Shown piece after piece: positions 37,001 through 43,200 of a DNA stretch of 64,000 bases (position 1 is its first letter; the number at the start of each line of letters is the position of its first letter). Location of the stretch: NCBI GenBank assembly GCA_003550325.1, contig QKWP01001274.1, positions 45,624 to 109,623 on the forward strand, read 5' to 3'. The stretch comes from Gigaspora rosea (taxonomy: Eukaryota > Glomeromycota > Glomeromycetes > Diversisporales > Gigasporaceae). The notes under the pieces were generated by a model. It was not told the origin of the DNA, did no database searches, and saw nothing but the letters and a program-made list of their open reading frames with translations. A program made the translations under genes and the position numbers.

Positions 37001-37559
37001 ATTATTGAGTTACAATTTAAAGATATAAATAACCCAGTAGAAAATACATATGGATTAAGTTACAAAACACAATTTAAGTAAAGGTAATACATACGTAGTA
37101 GGAGGAGGACTAATTATCCGGTGAAAAAGTAGATATTAAATCATAAATGATAATTTTAGAAAATAAAATTTATTAATATAAAAATAAATTTAACACTTAC
37201 GTTCTAAGGGCAGTGTCATTAATCACCTGATTATTTTTTATCAGAGGCCTACCCCCCTCCCTCTTTCTTAATATATAAATAGTCAGGTTCTTATATATAA
37301 TTTCAACTTTTTTTACCCCCCTCCCTCCCTAAAAAATCACCTGATTTTTGTTACTCCCCTAATAATCCAACAGAAGAAACAAGAGCATTTATATTAAGTA
37401 TAAAAGAAATATTCGAAAACTTGTTCAAAAAATTTCAATATAGGCATACTGTCGTTCTTCCAACTTATGCTTTACTGGAGTAATAGGTAAGGTAGTGGAT
37501 AGGTAAACATTTGTAATAACAAAAATCAAAATAATAAAGAACTTATAAGATAATTTCAT
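7073..37559 (-). CDS. Secreted-protein gene made of ~85 micro-exons over ~30 kb
   Basis: Exon 1 (37559-37450) encodes a signal peptide and stops inside a codon at a donor. On the same strand the pattern acceptor TAG/CAG, then 3n nt, then donor GTAAGT/GTATGT recurs about 85 times down to 7073. Most inserts are 3 nt; a few are 6, 9 or 15, and only one degenerate site (33251) is not a multiple of three. Typical spacing is 80-125 bp where no transposon intervenes. Joining the inserts in the phase left by exon 1 (two bases carried over) gives about 103 stop-free codons, including QTPPPT, then PHLEDLLALIASL, then RLDGELDFDYVGRLHGEL, then HVLPNEFYDLECVRKF, then LDNNIEQELFQIVNRNMQER. Inserts reading TAA, TGA or TAG are harmless in this phase but would be stops in phase 0. 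About 140 residues are predicted. The 3' terminal exon is not located. The family is unknown; the signal peptide suggests secretion. The architecture resembles schistosome MEG and aphid bicycle genes (established knowledge); an effector role is inference. Confidence 0.75.
7982..9703 (-). CDS. Tigger-type transposase, two exons, apparently intact
   Basis: Exon 1 (9703-8526, ATG at 9703) encodes a CENPB N-terminal helix-turn-helix (about residues 5-55), a CENPB-type DNA-binding domain (about 65-132, with SDGWLTGFKKRHGLR) and a DDE_1 catalytic domain. The candidate triad is D170 (WNADETGL), D275 (LLVDNAPVH) and D310 (ILQPCDAG), spacing 34 between the last two. The apparent stop at 8524 lies inside a donor (AG, GTAATT). 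Splicing to the acceptor TTTAG at 8281-8277 removes 249 bp and joins in frame to 8276-7982 (SNMDDESKLAELIGC, then LTAYEYIHAEDDEV), the usual Tigger C-terminal tail. This gives about 490 residues, normal for the family. The intron carries a 105-bp MITE. It acts in the nucleus on the element's inverted repeats (family knowledge). The splice is inferred, not shown. Confidence 0.8.
8400..8504. mobile_element. 105-bp TA-flanked MITE inside the transposase intron
   Basis: The ends GAGGTGTGAATGTAAT and ATTACTTTCACACCTC form an almost perfect hairpin with CTATAACTTATTATAATTATAA arms. It is flanked by TA (8398-8399, 8505-8506). The TA duplication suggests mobilisation by a Tc1/mariner-type transposase. 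Confidence 0.8.
10268..10416. mobile_element. Palindromic foldback element (149 bp)
   Basis: One arm runs from GCTGACAGATAAGAGCTC through GCCTCCCTCCCCAAC to AAGTTCTAAAATA. The other arm is its inverse and ends GAGCTATTATCTGTTAGC. The loop is about 9 bases. Confidence 0.8.
10539..10751. mobile_element. hAT-type MITE with TAGAGATGGGCAC ends
   Basis: Terminal repeats TAGAGATGGGCAC and GTGCCCATCTCTA are exact inverses. The duplication is ATTAAGAC (10531-10538) versus ATCAAGAC (10752-10759), 7 of 8. The interior is rich in TGCATG/CATGCG words. Confidence 0.85.
11015..11095. repeat. Degenerate GATACGATA tandem repeat
   Basis: Repeated GATACGAT/GATACAAC words occupy about 80 bp inside the Tigger element. 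Such word arrays often mark the interior of short inverted-repeat elements; no clear ends are seen here. Confidence 0.6.
12940..13330. repeat. Two hairpins sharing the GGTACCATTCGA word
   Basis: At 13070-13150 GTGGTCCAAATTTAATG through GGTACCATTCGATTCGTCTCA is followed by its inverse. At 13245-13335 a second, near-perfect hairpin (GGTATCATTGGATTTGTCTCA and its inverse) follows. The same core occurs at 405-440 and, less exactly, at 58600-58690. Confidence 0.65.
13737..13956. mobile_element. Inverted-repeat MITE with ACAGATCAGTATAG ends
   Basis: The left arm ACAGATCAGTATAGTATAGG and following GTGAGCAGATCTGTATAG are matched by the inverse at 13912-13956. The loop holds two TTAGGGTTAGG-like words. 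A target duplication is not clear. Confidence 0.7.
14747..15012. mobile_element. MITE, TTACTATTTATCACC ends, copy 1
   Basis: Left ATTACTATTTATCACC is the inverse of the right GGTGATAAATAGCAACC. The interior shares long stretches (TTTTTTTTGTTAGAGTCTCAAA, then AAATTTAAAGATACAA, broken up here) with 15345-15605. It lies in a micro-exon intron. Confidence 0.6.
15345..15605. mobile_element. MITE related to 14747-15012, copy 2
   Basis: Same internal words as copy 1 (TTGTTAGAGCCTCAAA, AATTTAAAGATACAAAATAT) and a related but more eroded end (TTACTACTTATTGC). It lies in a micro-exon intron. Confidence 0.5.
15690..15881. repeat. Tandem ~105-bp units flanking the LINE insertion
   Basis: TTAAAATTTAAAATTAAATT, then ACTTACT, then ACTAACAATC occurs twice; the second unit is interrupted by the LINE and resumes at 22567. 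Each unit contains one micro-exon (15734, 15839). Confidence 0.65.
15884..16810 (+). pseudogene. LINE first coding segment, 5'-truncated
   Basis: The frame is open from the 5' junction (KPIYPEDLDYDSPLTLNQ) to a TAA at 16808. It is Ser/Thr/Pro/Asn-rich. No zinc knuckle or other ORF1 domain is visible. The first ATG is at 15977; the real start is presumably lost by truncation. It is in the same frame as the downstream endonuclease, so the TAA may be either a natural end or a C-to-T change in a formerly continuous polyprotein. Function is not assignable beyond position in the element. Confidence 0.5.
16811..21952 (+). pseudogene. LINE endonuclease-reverse transcriptase-RNase H
   Basis: An APE-type endonuclease runs from about 16900 to 17560 (NIATHNVQGYN, GITETKIS, IILGDFNAS, SSRIDYIWAHDS, NSDHLIL), with a TAA at 17234 inside it. 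The reverse transcriptase follows: motif A QDMSKAYDSVN at about 18840, motif B GIDQGETITPLFWR at about 19010, and catalytic AYMDDT at about 19180. RNase H lies at about 20720-21130 (FYTDRLV, KTELVSI, YTDSQSI, then IANNLAQ). The last acidic position (usually AD in this motif) is N here. A C-terminal CxxC..H..C zinc-knuckle-like segment spans the TAA at 21515. Codons are A/C-rich like the other LINE parts. It works by target-primed reverse transcription (family knowledge). With at least two stops this copy is probably dead. Confidence 0.85.
21953..22212. mobile_element. hAT-type MITE with CAGTGTTGT ends inside the LINE
   Basis: The left end CAGTGTTGTACATGG is nearly the inverse of the right CCATGACAACACTG. 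The duplication is CCTGTACC (21945-21952) versus CCCGTACC (22213-22220), 7 of 8. The interior is rich in GGACATGTCC words, making it much more GC-rich than its surroundings. Confidence 0.85.
22213..22566 (+). other. LINE 3' end: terminal coding remnant and 3' UTR
   Basis: After the MITE the LINE resumes. One frame gives SPVGLAIWKIEIWLYNWINF, then STPTNSILYFQI and a stop near 22385; another is open to 22388. Which one continues the protein depends on small changes near the MITE. It is followed by about 160 bp of 3' UTR, AATAAA and poly(A). A related 3' end, also A-tailed, occurs at 61741-61995. Confidence 0.5.
22640..22965. mobile_element. Repeat family A, intact copy
   Basis: Runs from TGCATGTACAATATTG, then GTTGCACCTGCAACAG, to ATGTAACATTACACCTGA and ATTGATGCAATG. 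An inverted copy is at 38623-38922 plus 42023-42060, where a hAT element interrupts it. Partial relatives are at about 35760-35930 and 55690-55900. Non-coding. Confidence 0.65.
23021..23815. mobile_element. Large foldback element with CACCATGG arms
   Basis: GGGAACCGCTATTTACACC at the left matches the inverse of GGTGTAAATAGCAGTTCTC at the right; the arms remain similar for about 200 bp. A second inverted repeat (GCGGGCCAACCCTAACCCTA words) forms the core at 23440-23600. TA-rich flanks hide the duplication; TA is compatible. A related element is at 26296-26863. Confidence 0.75.
24373..24704. mobile_element. MITE with TTACATAAGAAAGATA ends
   Basis: The left end is roughly inverted at TATCATTCTTATGTGG (about 24690-24704), with further pairing AGTATTTTATAGG to TTATAAAATTCT. 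It accounts for an isolated donor-like CTTAC at 24371 that I do not count as a micro-exon. Confidence 0.5.
25622..25874. mobile_element. MITE with TTTTAGTAAGC ends
   Basis: TTTTAGTAAGCTGTGCACTC at the left is inverted at the right (GTGCACTGCTTACTAAAA). The core holds TTAGGGTTAG-like words. It lies in a micro-exon intron. Confidence 0.7.
26296..26863. mobile_element. Foldback element with TTCCACCATGG arms
   Basis: TATTTTCACCATAGTATTTT, then GCTATTTCCACCATGG at the left is inverted at 26815-26855. The core repeats TGTGTAACCAAAAATTATTTT, a 21-bp word interrupted by changes, twice. It is a sister family to 23021-23815 (same CACCATGG arms). Confidence 0.65.
26907..29815 (-). other. Micro-exon block 2
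   Basis: Exons (lowest coordinate, minus sequence): 29813 GCG*, 29697 CAT, 29601 TCA, 29476 TCG, 29392 TCT, 29280 AGA (CAG acceptor), 29179 TGG, 29070 AGA, 28971 GTT, 28864 GGA, 28767 TTT, 28616 CGA, 28507 TTA, 28426 TGT, 28321 AGG, 28217 ACG, 28135 GCT, 28046 ACA, 27953 TGG, 27840 TGA, 27748 ACT*, 27664 TATGCG, 27575 TGC, 27480 AAT, 27186 ACC*, 27083 GCA (CAG acceptor), 26999 AGG, 26907 ACA. An asterisk marks a donor starting AT instead of GT. Spacing is mostly 80-125 bp. Read in phase: RIHRLDGELDFDYVG, then RLHGELMRAIPQG. Confidence 0.78.
27273..27468. mobile_element. Small inverted-repeat element, TCACGGATTATCGTGAAATC ends
   Basis: TCACGGATTATCGTGAAATC at about 27275 is inverted at GATTTCACGATAATCCGCGA (about 27442-27462). 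The core has TTAGGGTTAGGG. It lies between micro-exons 27480 and 27186, which explains that longer intron. Confidence 0.65.
31435..31610 (-). other. Intron-like poly-A/T insert in the pogo pseudogene
   Basis: On the minus strand it begins GTACAG after the IWNI codons and ends TTTTTTAG directly before GATGAG (DET). Splicing would restore the catalytic DETGF motif. The sister transposase at 57.8 kb has no intron at this point, so it is either a recent intron gain or a low-complexity insertion. Confidence 0.45.
31796..32093. mobile_element. AGGACCCC MITE, copy 2 (298 bp), in the transposase gene
   Basis: Ends AGGACCCCAGACATCTAG and GATGTCCGGGGTCCT. Perfect 8-bp duplication GCTCGGAC at 31788-31795 and 32094-32101. 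It disrupts the transposase coding sequence. Confidence 0.92.
35100..36243. mobile_element. hAT-type element with TAGAGTTGGGCA ends
   Basis: TAGAGTTGGGCAAC at the left and GTGCCCAACTCTA at the right. The duplication is CGATGCAC (35092-35099) versus TGATGCAC (36244-36251), 7 of 8. Subterminal CGAAAC/GTTTCG words are arrayed at both ends (GGTTTCGG, CCGAAACT). It contains the 179-bp AGGACCCC element at 35336-35514 and a partial repeat family A. It is inserted exactly in a 6-nt micro-exon. Confidence 0.82.
35336..35514. mobile_element. 179-bp AGGACCC MITE, copy A
   Basis: Starts AGGACCCCAAAATATACATA and ends in the near inverse (TATATATTGGGTCCT). Flanks ATTAGGTA and GTTAGGTG agree at 6 of 8. Copies B and C are at 60498 and 61096. 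Confidence 0.75.
37207..37359. mobile_element. TA-flanked MITE abutting the first micro-exon
   Basis: AGGGCAGTG at the left and CACCTGATTTTTGTTACTCC at the right are weakly inverted (AATCACCTGATT-type arms), with CCCCCCTCCCT words inside. TA lies at 37205-37206 and 37360-37361. Removal gives CTTAC-GTT-CTAATAATCC, the standard micro-exon motif. Confidence 0.65.
37450..37559 (-). CDS. Exon 1 of the micro-exon gene: signal peptide
   Basis: ATG at 37559 opens MKLSYKFFIILIFVITNV, followed by YLSTTLPITPVKHKLEER and the split codon CA. Lys at position 3 and a long FFIILIFVI core make a classical secretory signal; cleavage is likely around YLSTT. KLEER may be a dibasic-like processing region, but it lacks a KR pair. 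The donor is GTATGC at 37449. Unspliced, the frame would end after eight more codons (YAYIEIF, stop), giving a 45-residue peptide. Exon 1 is 110 nt, so translation leaves it with two bases of a codon; this fixes the phase of every later micro-exon. Confidence 0.75.
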
Positions 37560-37638
37560 TGTGACTAAATTTAAATTCCAATGTACTAGACAAGTTGCAA
37601 AATAATTATTATTAATTATTATTAAACTGAATAGTTTG

Positions 37639-37648
37639 TATTTAAATA
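37639..37648 (-). promoter_or_regulatory. Possible TATA element upstream of exon 1
   Basis: TATTTAAATA lies about 80 bases upstream of the ATG at 37559 on the minus strand. In such AT-rich DNA this can be chance. Confidence 0.25.
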
Positions 37649-37860
37649 GAAAATTTTTAGTATTAAATGATTAAGAAAATTTTTAGTCGATTACAAGCCA
37701 TACTGTATAAACTATAAAAGGTTATTACTGTACTGTGGTTGTAGTAGATCGATCCGTTTTGGTCACTCTCGACTGATTTTAAGCAATCCGAAAAATGTGT
37801 ACCAAGTTGATGCTCAGATAATCACTAAAAATGATAAGATCTAGTATAAGGTCATAAACT

Positions 37861-38178
37861 TAGGGATGGAAAGTGGTTTAAACCACGATAATACAAAACA
37901 TGTTTGTTTGGTTTAAAAATGTTGTTAAATGTTTTAATATACTTTGCATAATTATAATGATAATCAATACATATATATATATTTATTTATTTAACTGATT
38001 TTCTTAGATATAAATTAATTCGTGAGTTATAAAAATGCTACCACGCTAAATTAACCAACCGTAAGTGGTATTTTAGTTTTAAGCGAATTCTAATCTCAAT
38101 GCCAATGTTTTAAAATGTTTTTTATAATGTTTTAAAAAAACCTAAAAAGCTGTTTAAACCGTTTTTTTTTCATCCCTA
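37861..38178. mobile_element. hAT-type MITE with TAGGGATG ends
   Basis: TAGGGATGGAAAGTGGTTTA at the left; the right end GTTTAAACCG followed by a T run and CATCCCTA is its inverse. The duplication is CATAAACT (37853-37860) versus CATAAAAT (38179-38186), 7 of 8. Subterminal ATGTTTTAA words. Confidence 0.85.
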
Positions 38179-39258
38179 CATAAAATACCTATATAATTTA
38201 TTATTATGGGTTAAAAATTTAGCCATACAGCAATAGCGGTTTTAAATAGGTATTTATGTTATGCGTCTTTTATTGATTCCTGTTATTCAAGGATCAACAT
38301 AAAATATTTGTGAATTCAAGAATAACATATGTTATACTTAGAAATTGGTATCAACATGAATTTTACCAATACAAATATTAAATCATTTTTTAAAAATATA
38401 TATATATTATACTAGAATAAAGATGATTGTAATTATATAAATAAATATTAAGTGTTTTGTTAAAAAAAATATATATCACATATAGAATGAAATATCATCG
38501 TTATTATAAAACATAATAATAATGACATATGAACACTAGATTCTATGCTAAATGTATTGCATTTTACGAAAATTTATACTGTAGAAAATTCTATTTTTTT
38601 TTGAGTAAATTTATTCATTGCCCCATGCGATGTGCCTTATATGTAGCTCTCCCAATCAAATTTCAAAATCAGGTATAATGTTACACGATCAAAAAATTTC
38701 AAAACAAACATTCGTTTTGTTAAAAATCGTCTATAACTTAAAATTGAGTATATGAAACTACTCTTAGGATTCTAACAAAAAAAATTCCTTGCAAAATTTT
38801 ACTATAAAAACCCCCTCTCACCCATACACACAATCTATACCTCACCCTAACCCTATTCAATGAAAATACAGGTTATTTTAATTGTTTTGATTTTACACTA
38901 CACCTGATTTTATGATCTGCAGCAGGGACACATAAAAATTTGGATCCAAATTTACCCAAATAAATCCAAATATCCAGGTATTTTCCAAGCTTATCCAAAT
39001 ATTCAATTATTTTCCAAGTAAATCGAAATATCTTTAATGACTAGTCAAGTCATATGATGTTTGGCCAATTAAAATTAGTAAACGTGATCAAATCATAATT
39101 GATAATCAATATAAAAAAAATTTTTGTAAAGAAAATTTTAACGCGAACATATGTTATACTAGTGAAATTTTAAATGCCACTATTTTAGTTTAAGCTTTTC
39201 TTTTTTTTAGAGCCTTATTTTTTTTTGTTACCGCAATATACATATATATATATATTTT

Positions 39259-41875
39259 TTGCAATTTTTTCGCCATAATATGGGTCGCTCAACAACTGTT
39301 TCAGCTCTTTCACGAGCACGAGAGTTTTCCGAAAACTTTTTTGAGGACAATAATAAGCTTTATTGTCGGTTCTGTAGTATAAGTATTAGCTGGCAAAATA
39401 AACCAATTATTACCACTCATATCAATTCAAAGGCTCACAAAAATACTCGCCGTTCATAAACTATTGCTAATCGTAAGGATCAACAACAGTCTCTTAATAC
39501 TGCGCTAGTGGCTAATAATGATAAAAAACAGATTATTGAGGATCTAGTGAAGGCATGGATTGAAGAGAACATCTCCTTAGAAAAAGTCAATAAGCTTCAA
39601 AATTTTTTTAAAAAATATTGTAAAGAGGGAGGTGCAATTCCTTCAGCTAATAATATTCGAAAGTATCATTTAGAGGGTGTTTTTGATGAACATTACCAAC
39701 AACTTCGTGAAACATTTTGTAAAAAGCCAATTTCTGTTATTATAGATGAAACTACAGATAAAAAAGCACGTAGTGTAGTCAATTGTTCTCTTTAGTTATA
39801 GAAGTTCAACCAAATTAATCTCAGTTAATTTTTTATCTCAAATAAATAATATTACAATTAGTCAATTAGTACTTCGAACATTAACAGAATGGGAAATACC
39901 CTTTTCTTCTCCCTATCTTATTGTGTCAGATTCAGCAGCCTACATAAAAAAAGCTGTTCGAGAAATTTTACAACCTGCAATGCCACAAATCTGGCATAAT
40001 ACATGTTGTGTGCATATAGTTCAATTGATAAGGTTAGCAATTATTTATCTTGTAAAATTATAAGTTATATTATTATTATTAATCAATAATAAAAATATTA
40101 AAATTTGTTAGTGAAGCATGAACAAATATTCATCATTTTGATGATGTGCGTAAATTGACTTATTCTAAGGCATGACGAACTAGATAAATGGATTATCTTC
40201 GACAACATGGTGTTAAGGAAGCCTCGACTAATTCAGACAATTTTCAAGGCCCCAAAGAAATTACTTTACGATTTATGCCATTACCTAATGCTACGAGATG
40301 GAACTCTTGGTTCCAAATGGCTATTTACGTTTGAGATTACTTAGAATTTATTCGAGGATTTTACTATGAGGAAGAAAAATTAGAACCTAATGAATCTATT
40401 AAAAACATTATATCAATTTTTAATAATAGAAATATGAATGGTTTAGTCGAAATTAGCATGGGGACTTTCTCATTTTTCGAAAAAACACGGGATTATTGTA
40501 AGGTAGTTAACCAATAATAAACTGGCTTTTTTAACACGTGATATTATTTTTGTCAAAACAGATAGATAATCGTTAAACAATCAATGGGCTTTATTTATAT
40601 ATTAAAATTTTCTTCAAAATAAAATAACCCACGTTGTAAAAGAATCCAACTATTAATTCACGCACTAATAGCAATTTTACAGTTTTAAAAACTTTATTTA
40701 ATAAGTTTTGATAACAAGTTACATGTCCCTTAATAGTTTTTCTTAAAAAACCAAATAATTAATAAAACTATACTATTGTATATATTAAATAACTTCTATT
40801 GTGTTAAATATCTTTTAAGAACCATCGTGACTTTAAGAAGAGTCTACAAAATTTGAAAATAAAAGCTAACAAGTTAATATTATAACTAAAAAACAAATAA
40901 AAATAAAAAAATAATGTTGAACTTTGTGAATTGAGCAGTACAATATACTTTTATTACCTCTTACTATACGGTAGATAGTACTTCAACCTTTACTATAACT
41001 ACCGTGATGCAGCATGATGCAAATGATGCAACTTGAGTTTATTGAAAAGATGTTCCCTACGAAGCTATTTTATTAGTAAAGTATTACACGATTGATTTTT
41101 TTTTTAGGTTTGCTTATACCCGAAAATTCTGGTTTTAGACTACAATTCTGTATAAATACTTGTATAATGTAGATCCCAGAAATCATTGGGTTCGAATGTC
41201 CCCATGCTTTCAAAATTTATTTGACTTTTATTCGTTATCATTCGCGTCAATTTCTCTTAGATACAGAATTTTTTCAAAAAGAACGAGATCCTATTTTTCT
41301 TTTAATTGAAGCACGTATTCAACAACTTGAACTTTATCTTATTAATAGTACAACTGCAGTAGAGTTTGGGAATGAAATTAATGAGGTTCTTTTGAAACTT
41401 AACACAGATTTGACTACTTTTATTCCAATTTTTCAAGCTGCATATAATTCAGCATATCAAAAATTTTGTATTCACTTTTTAGACCATTCTTCTTGACCAC
41501 TTTTCAAAGCTACTTGTATTTTTGATCCATGATTTTTAAAGTTATCTTTAGCAAATTGTGATATTCAAAAATATGGTTCTATTATTTTACAATTATCAAA
41601 TCCATCTATGGAACTTTTTCAAGAATGGTCATTATATTGCAATCTAGATTTAGTTGAGATTGATTATTCGAACTTCAAATTTTTGGAAAAAAGTTAAATC
41701 TACCTTGCCTCTTTTAAGTGCAATTGCATTCGATTATATTTGGTTACCTATTTCTTCTAGTGCAGTAGAGCAAAGCTTTTCAGTTTATAGTAATATACTT
41801 AGTAATAATAGGCAAAATTTAAGTACTCGATCACTTGAAATATTAAATATGATGTATTTTAATAACTTAGTTTAG
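39259..41875 (+). pseudogene. hAT transposase with BED-type finger, broken
   Basis: An N-terminal BED-like zinc finger lies at 39259-39456 (LYCRFCSISISWQNK, then ITTHINSKAHK: C-x2-C and H-x5-H). A TAA at 39457 interrupts the frame. At 39508-39795 the frame resumes: KAWIEENISLEKVNKLQNFF, then IIDETTD, with the first catalytic Asp. A frameshift near 39775 leads to FSYRSSTKLISVNFL and IVSDSAAYIKKA, the second Asp region. An intron-like gap (40031-40110, GT to TTAG) follows, then stops. 41221-41496 and 41500-41650 hold the insertion domain with TGA at 41494 and 41531. 41654-41875 is the hAT C-terminal dimerisation region (LPISSSAVEQSFSVYSNIL, then LSTRSLEILNMMYFNN). Several stops sit where CGA, CAA or TGG is expected. 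Non-functional. Confidence 0.82.
40455..41209. mobile_element. Non-autonomous element with AGCATGGGGAC ends nested in the hAT
   Basis: AGCATGGGGACTTTC is inverted at GAATGTCCCCATGCTT. Flanks TCGAAATT (40447-40454) and TCAAAATT (41210-41217) agree at 7 of 8. It splits the hAT transposase coding region. Confidence 0.7.
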
Positions 41876-42316
41876 AAATCATAATTTTTTTTTGAAAAAA
41901 ATTATAATAAAATACAAGTTATTAAAAAAAATTATTAATAAAAAAATTATCCAAATATATCCAAATATTTAACATTTTCGAAATAAATATTAAAGCAATT
42001 TATACGTGTCCCTGATCAGCAGCAGGTGCGACAACATCGCACGTATGATGTATAAATTATTTCTTTTTTTTTTTGAAAAAAAGTTTCAACATAAATAATA
42101 TTGTTTTTTATTCTTGCATTGGTCATGCAAAATACAGCCACGCCTCCTTAAACATTTTTGATTATTTGTTTTTCGGTAGTGATAATTATAACTTTTTTTG
42201 GGTTTAATTTTTTGCATGGAAGAATTAAGATTTGGATCACTATAAAAAAATTCTATTAACGTTAATAAACAAAAAATTAAATTTAATATCGATAACAACA
42301 AATATTATACTTTTTT

Positions 42317-42495
42317 TCAAGTTTTTCTTTGGCCCCATGTTCTATCGTCATAAAAATTCTCTATTGGTTGTGTCCCCAAATTATTTTTATCCAGCTTAAG
42401 TAAATGAAGCTCTTCTGTCATACCAATACAAAGTATCTTAAAAGTATTAATAATCCAGTATTTTAGCTTTGAATCAAGCGGAAGGTTGCAGATTT
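42317..42495 (-). other. Short unrecognised coding-like fragment
   Basis: The minus strand from about 42495 to a TGA at 42319-42317 is open for about 57 codons with a protein-like mix (NLPLDSKLKYWIINTFKIL, then GMTEELHLLKLDKNNL, then ENFYDDRTWGQRKT). No start codon or acceptor can be fixed. It could be a gene remnant or an exon. Confidence 0.35.
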
Positions 42496-42820
42496 TTTAA
42501 CACATTTAAACATTAATTATAGCGATTAATATCCATTATATCAAAAGGATTCACGAGATAGAAAACTATATTTTGCGGCTCCATAATATCAATAAAGAAA
42601 AAAAAAACAAAAAGATTTATGAAAGTTATGTTATGATCATTATTTAACGAACTTCAATTATTAATTTATTTAATTTTTTACTGATATTTTATTGATGCAT
42701 TATTAAATATAAAACTCATTTAATTTATTTATTTTTTTACTGATACTTTATAGATGCATTATTAAACATAAAACTTATTTAATAAGTCTGATAACCATTC
42801 CACCAATAACTCAGGCCCTA

Positions 42821-43102
42821 TGAAAAGTATTTTCAGAAAAGCATGGAAGCTAAACACAGAAACATATATAAAGATATACAAAAAAATACGTAAAATGTAC
42901 ACTTTCCGTGTTTTTGAACAGGAAAACAACCATATTTTGAAACACGGAAAATGCCATTCCATGTTTTAGAAAACACAGAAAATACAGAGTGTTTTCCTGT
43001 CCAAAAACATGGTAAGTGTATACTGTATTTTACGTATTTTTTACATATTTTTACGTATGTTGCTGTGTTCGGCTTCCATGTTTTTCTGAAAATATTTTTT
43101 CA
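42821..43102. mobile_element. Long palindromic MITE, TA-flanked
   Basis: TGAAAAGTATTTTCAGAAAA, then GCATGGAAGC at the left is inverted at the right end; the arms pair over about 100 bp (TACGTAAAAT, CACTTTCCGTG). TA at 42819-42820 and 43103-43104. Confidence 0.8.
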
Positions 43103-43200
43103 TAGAGGTTATTGATGAATTAGTAAAAATCAGTAAATAACATACGTCAATACCTGAATGACGGAATCGATCATTGACACATAATATTTAAACACCTATA

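Larger units (their letters stand above)
33136..37203 (-). other. Micro-exon block 1 (5' part)
   Basis: Exons (lowest coordinate, minus sequence): 37201 AAC, 37095 15 nt (TCCTCCTCCTACTAC), 36975 AAT (donor GCATGT), 36744 GGG, 36659 GCC*, 36584 ACA (acceptor TAA), 36500 GCC, 36421 GCG, 36336 GCC, 35093/36245 TGCATC (split by a MITE), 35001 TTG (CAG acceptor, donor GTGTGT), 34873 TCG, 34789 ACC*, 34567 ACA*, 34454 CCT, 34250 AGA, 34149 AGA*, 34013 TTT, 33903 GCT, 33793 AGC*, 33686 TTT, 33572 GAT, 33469 AGC*, 33368 GTC, 33136 CCT*. Asterisk: donor begins AT. A weak site at 36831 (CTA, donor GTATTT) would create a stop and is probably not used. Sites at about 34358 and 33251 are degenerate. Read in phase: QTPPPTTMGPQPRPASC, then RPHLEDLLALIASL. 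Confidence 0.75.
38923..42014 (+). mobile_element. hAT transposon, ~3.1 kb, decayed
   Basis: Ends CAGGGACACATA and TATACGTGTCCCTG. The duplication is ATCTGCAG (38915-38922) versus ATCAGCAG (42015-42022), 7 of 8. Subterminal ATCCAAATAT repeats lie at both ends. It encodes a BED-finger hAT transposase in several broken pieces and carries a nested 755-bp element at 40455-41209. Confidence 0.88.
38623..42060. mobile_element. Repeat family A, inverted copy split by a hAT element
   Basis: 38623-38922 is the reverse complement of 22700-22965 (ATGCGATGTGCCTTATATG, GTTACACGATCAAAAAATTT, CACCTGATTTTATGATCTG). It resumes after the hAT at 42023 (CAGGTGCGACAACATCGCAC). Confidence 0.7.
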
